In this document: positions 4,285 to 5,156 of the stretch, one piece after another | How positions within the stretch are numbered: the stretch's first letter is position 1 | Layout of the letters: the number at the start of each line of letters is the position of its first letter | NCBI GenBank assembly: GCA_900549675.1 | Contig: URPG01000162.1 | Coordinates: 1 to 5,156, forward strand | DNA from: an uncultured Oscillospiraceae bacterium | GTDB lineage: Bacteria; Bacillota; Clostridia; Oscillospirales; Acutalibacteraceae | Direction: 5' to 3' | DNA length: 5,156 nucleotides | Position numbers and translations under genes: made by a program | The notes under the pieces: model-generated | The model's input: only the letters and a program-made list of their open reading frames with translations | Told to the model about the DNA's origin: nothing | Databases searched by the model: none

Positions 4285-5156
4285 ATGAAAAAACTTTTGA
4301 CATCCATTCTGACACTCGCTCTTGTCTTTTCACTTGCCGCCTGCGGCACAGACAACAGCAAAACTTCTTCCGCTGCTCCGGCCAATGATGAAAACAGCAA
4401 TGTGAGCACAGATGCCTCTGCTGCACCTGCTGACGCGGCCCCGGAAAAGAAACATTTAAAGTTCAGTAAATCACAAGGTCCTTACAGTGAATTACTGGAG
4501 GCTGCGATTGTTCCGATTTTGGAAAAACAAGGTTATACGGTTGAGGCCGTTGAATTGTCTGACTTAATCATTGCTGATACTGCCTTAAACAATGGAGAAG
4601 TCGATTTTAACGTCGAACAGCATACTGCTTATCTTGAAAATTTTAACGCCAACAATAACGGTGATTTGGTACCCATTAGCCCAATTCCCACGGTTCCCGC
4701 CGGTATCTACTCTGAAAACCACAAAAGCCTAGATGAAATTGCCGAAGGTGCTCACATTGCGGTGCCAAACGACGCCTCCAACACGGCCAGAGCTTACCTG
4801 CTTTTACAAAAAATTGGTTGGATTAAATTGCGTGACGACGTAGACCCCACCGCGGTAACACAAGATGACATTATTGAAAATCCCCACAATTTGAAATTAA
4901 CCGAGATGAAATCTCTAACCATTCCCGCCAGTATCCAAGATTTTGATTATGTTGTCATCACCGGCAGTATCGTTTATAACGCTAAAATCGACCCTTCCAC
5001 TGCATTGGCTACCGAAGATGTATTGGAGCACTTAGTTTTACAGGTTGTTGTAAAAGAAGAAAACAAAGATACACAATGGGCCAAAGATATTGTTGCCGCC
5101 TATCATTCTGATGAGTTTAAAACCTATTTGGAAGAAAACAACAACGGACTTTGGTG
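4285..5156 (+). CDS. metQ: MetQ/NlpA-family substrate-binding lipoprotein (3' end cut by the window)
   Basis: The frame runs open for 290 codons to the right edge. Family length suggests only a few residues are missing. A lipoprotein signal (KK, hydrophobic core, lipobox LAAC with Cys20) predicts anchoring to the outer face of the membrane. Residues 21-56 are a Ser/Ala/Asp/Asn/Pro-rich tether. The NlpA-type domain follows: GPYSELLE (65-72), DTALNNGEVDFN (98-109), QHTAYLENFN (112-121), PNDASNTARAY (161-171) and DDIIENPHNLK (194-204). Several positions depart from the MetQ consensus as I recall it. PHAE is PYSE. The AAQLPRxLxD region is SLTIPASIQD (210-219), without its Arg. VINxNYA is VITGSIV (224-230), without its Asn residues. 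His113, Tyr116, Asn166 and Arg169 are kept. The fold and transporter role are secure; a substrate other than free methionine (conjugated amino acid, oxidised or cyst(e)ine-like compound, peptide) is a fair inference. Confidence 0.93.
   Translation, partial: MKKLLTSILTLALVFSLAACGTDNSKTSSAAPANDENSNVSTDASAAPADAAPEKKHLKFSKSQGPYSELLEAAIVPILEKQGYTVEAVELSDLIIADTALNNGEVDFNVEQHTAYLENFNANNNGDLVPISPIPTVPAGIYSENHKSLDEIAEGAHIAVPNDASNTARAYLLLQKIGWIKLRDDVDPTAVTQDDIIENPHNLKLTEMKSLTIPASIQDFDYVVITGSIVYNAKIDPSTALATEDVLEHLVLQVVVKEENKDTQWAKDIVAAYHSDEFKTYLEENNNGLW

Noticed and set aside
4351..4452. Low-complexity Ser/Ala/Asp-rich stretch in metQ as a possible repeat or insertion
   Set aside because: It directly follows the lipobox cysteine and is a normal flexible tether of a Gram-positive binding lipoprotein.

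Overview
The window is 5.2 kb of moderately AT-rich DNA with strong Shine-Dalgarno sequences, an almost consensus sigma-A type promoter, a lipoprotein solute-binding protein and very AT-rich intergenic DNA. This suggests a low-GC Gram-positive bacterium (Bacillota, most likely a clostridial lineage). The taxonomic placement is inferred from style; no rRNA or other marker gene is present.

Layout: positions 38-1006 on the minus strand hold a complete Gfo/Idh/MocA-type NAD(P)-dependent oxidoreductase resembling the dihydrodiol-dehydrogenase branch. Positions 1007-1365 are a divergent control region with no normal-sized gene. It has a candidate promoter on each strand, several inverted repeats, and a leader of about 150 nt before the next gene. 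From 1366 to the right edge on the plus strand runs one operon: an M20D-family metal-dependent amidohydrolase (1366-2568), then metN (ATPase, 2565-3590), metI (permease, 3587-4255) and metQ (lipoprotein binding protein, 4285 to beyond the window). The first two junctions are ATGA stop/start overlaps, and metI-metQ are 29 nt apart.

How the genes fit together: MetQ would capture a substrate outside the membrane, MetI would form the channel, MetN would power it and sense internal ligand through its C-terminal NIL domain, and the amidohydrolase would release a free amino acid from an N-acylated or otherwise amide-linked substrate in the cytoplasm. Placing the hydrolase first in the operon, with MetQ departing from family motifs I associate with ligand binding, makes it plausible that the cargo is a conjugated or modified amino acid or a short peptide rather than plain L-methionine. 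That is an inference.

No mobile element, CRISPR array, tRNA or rRNA was seen. The genes are all of recognisable families. The least explained parts are the symmetric elements between the two divergent promoters, the operon leader and the altered binding-protein motifs.
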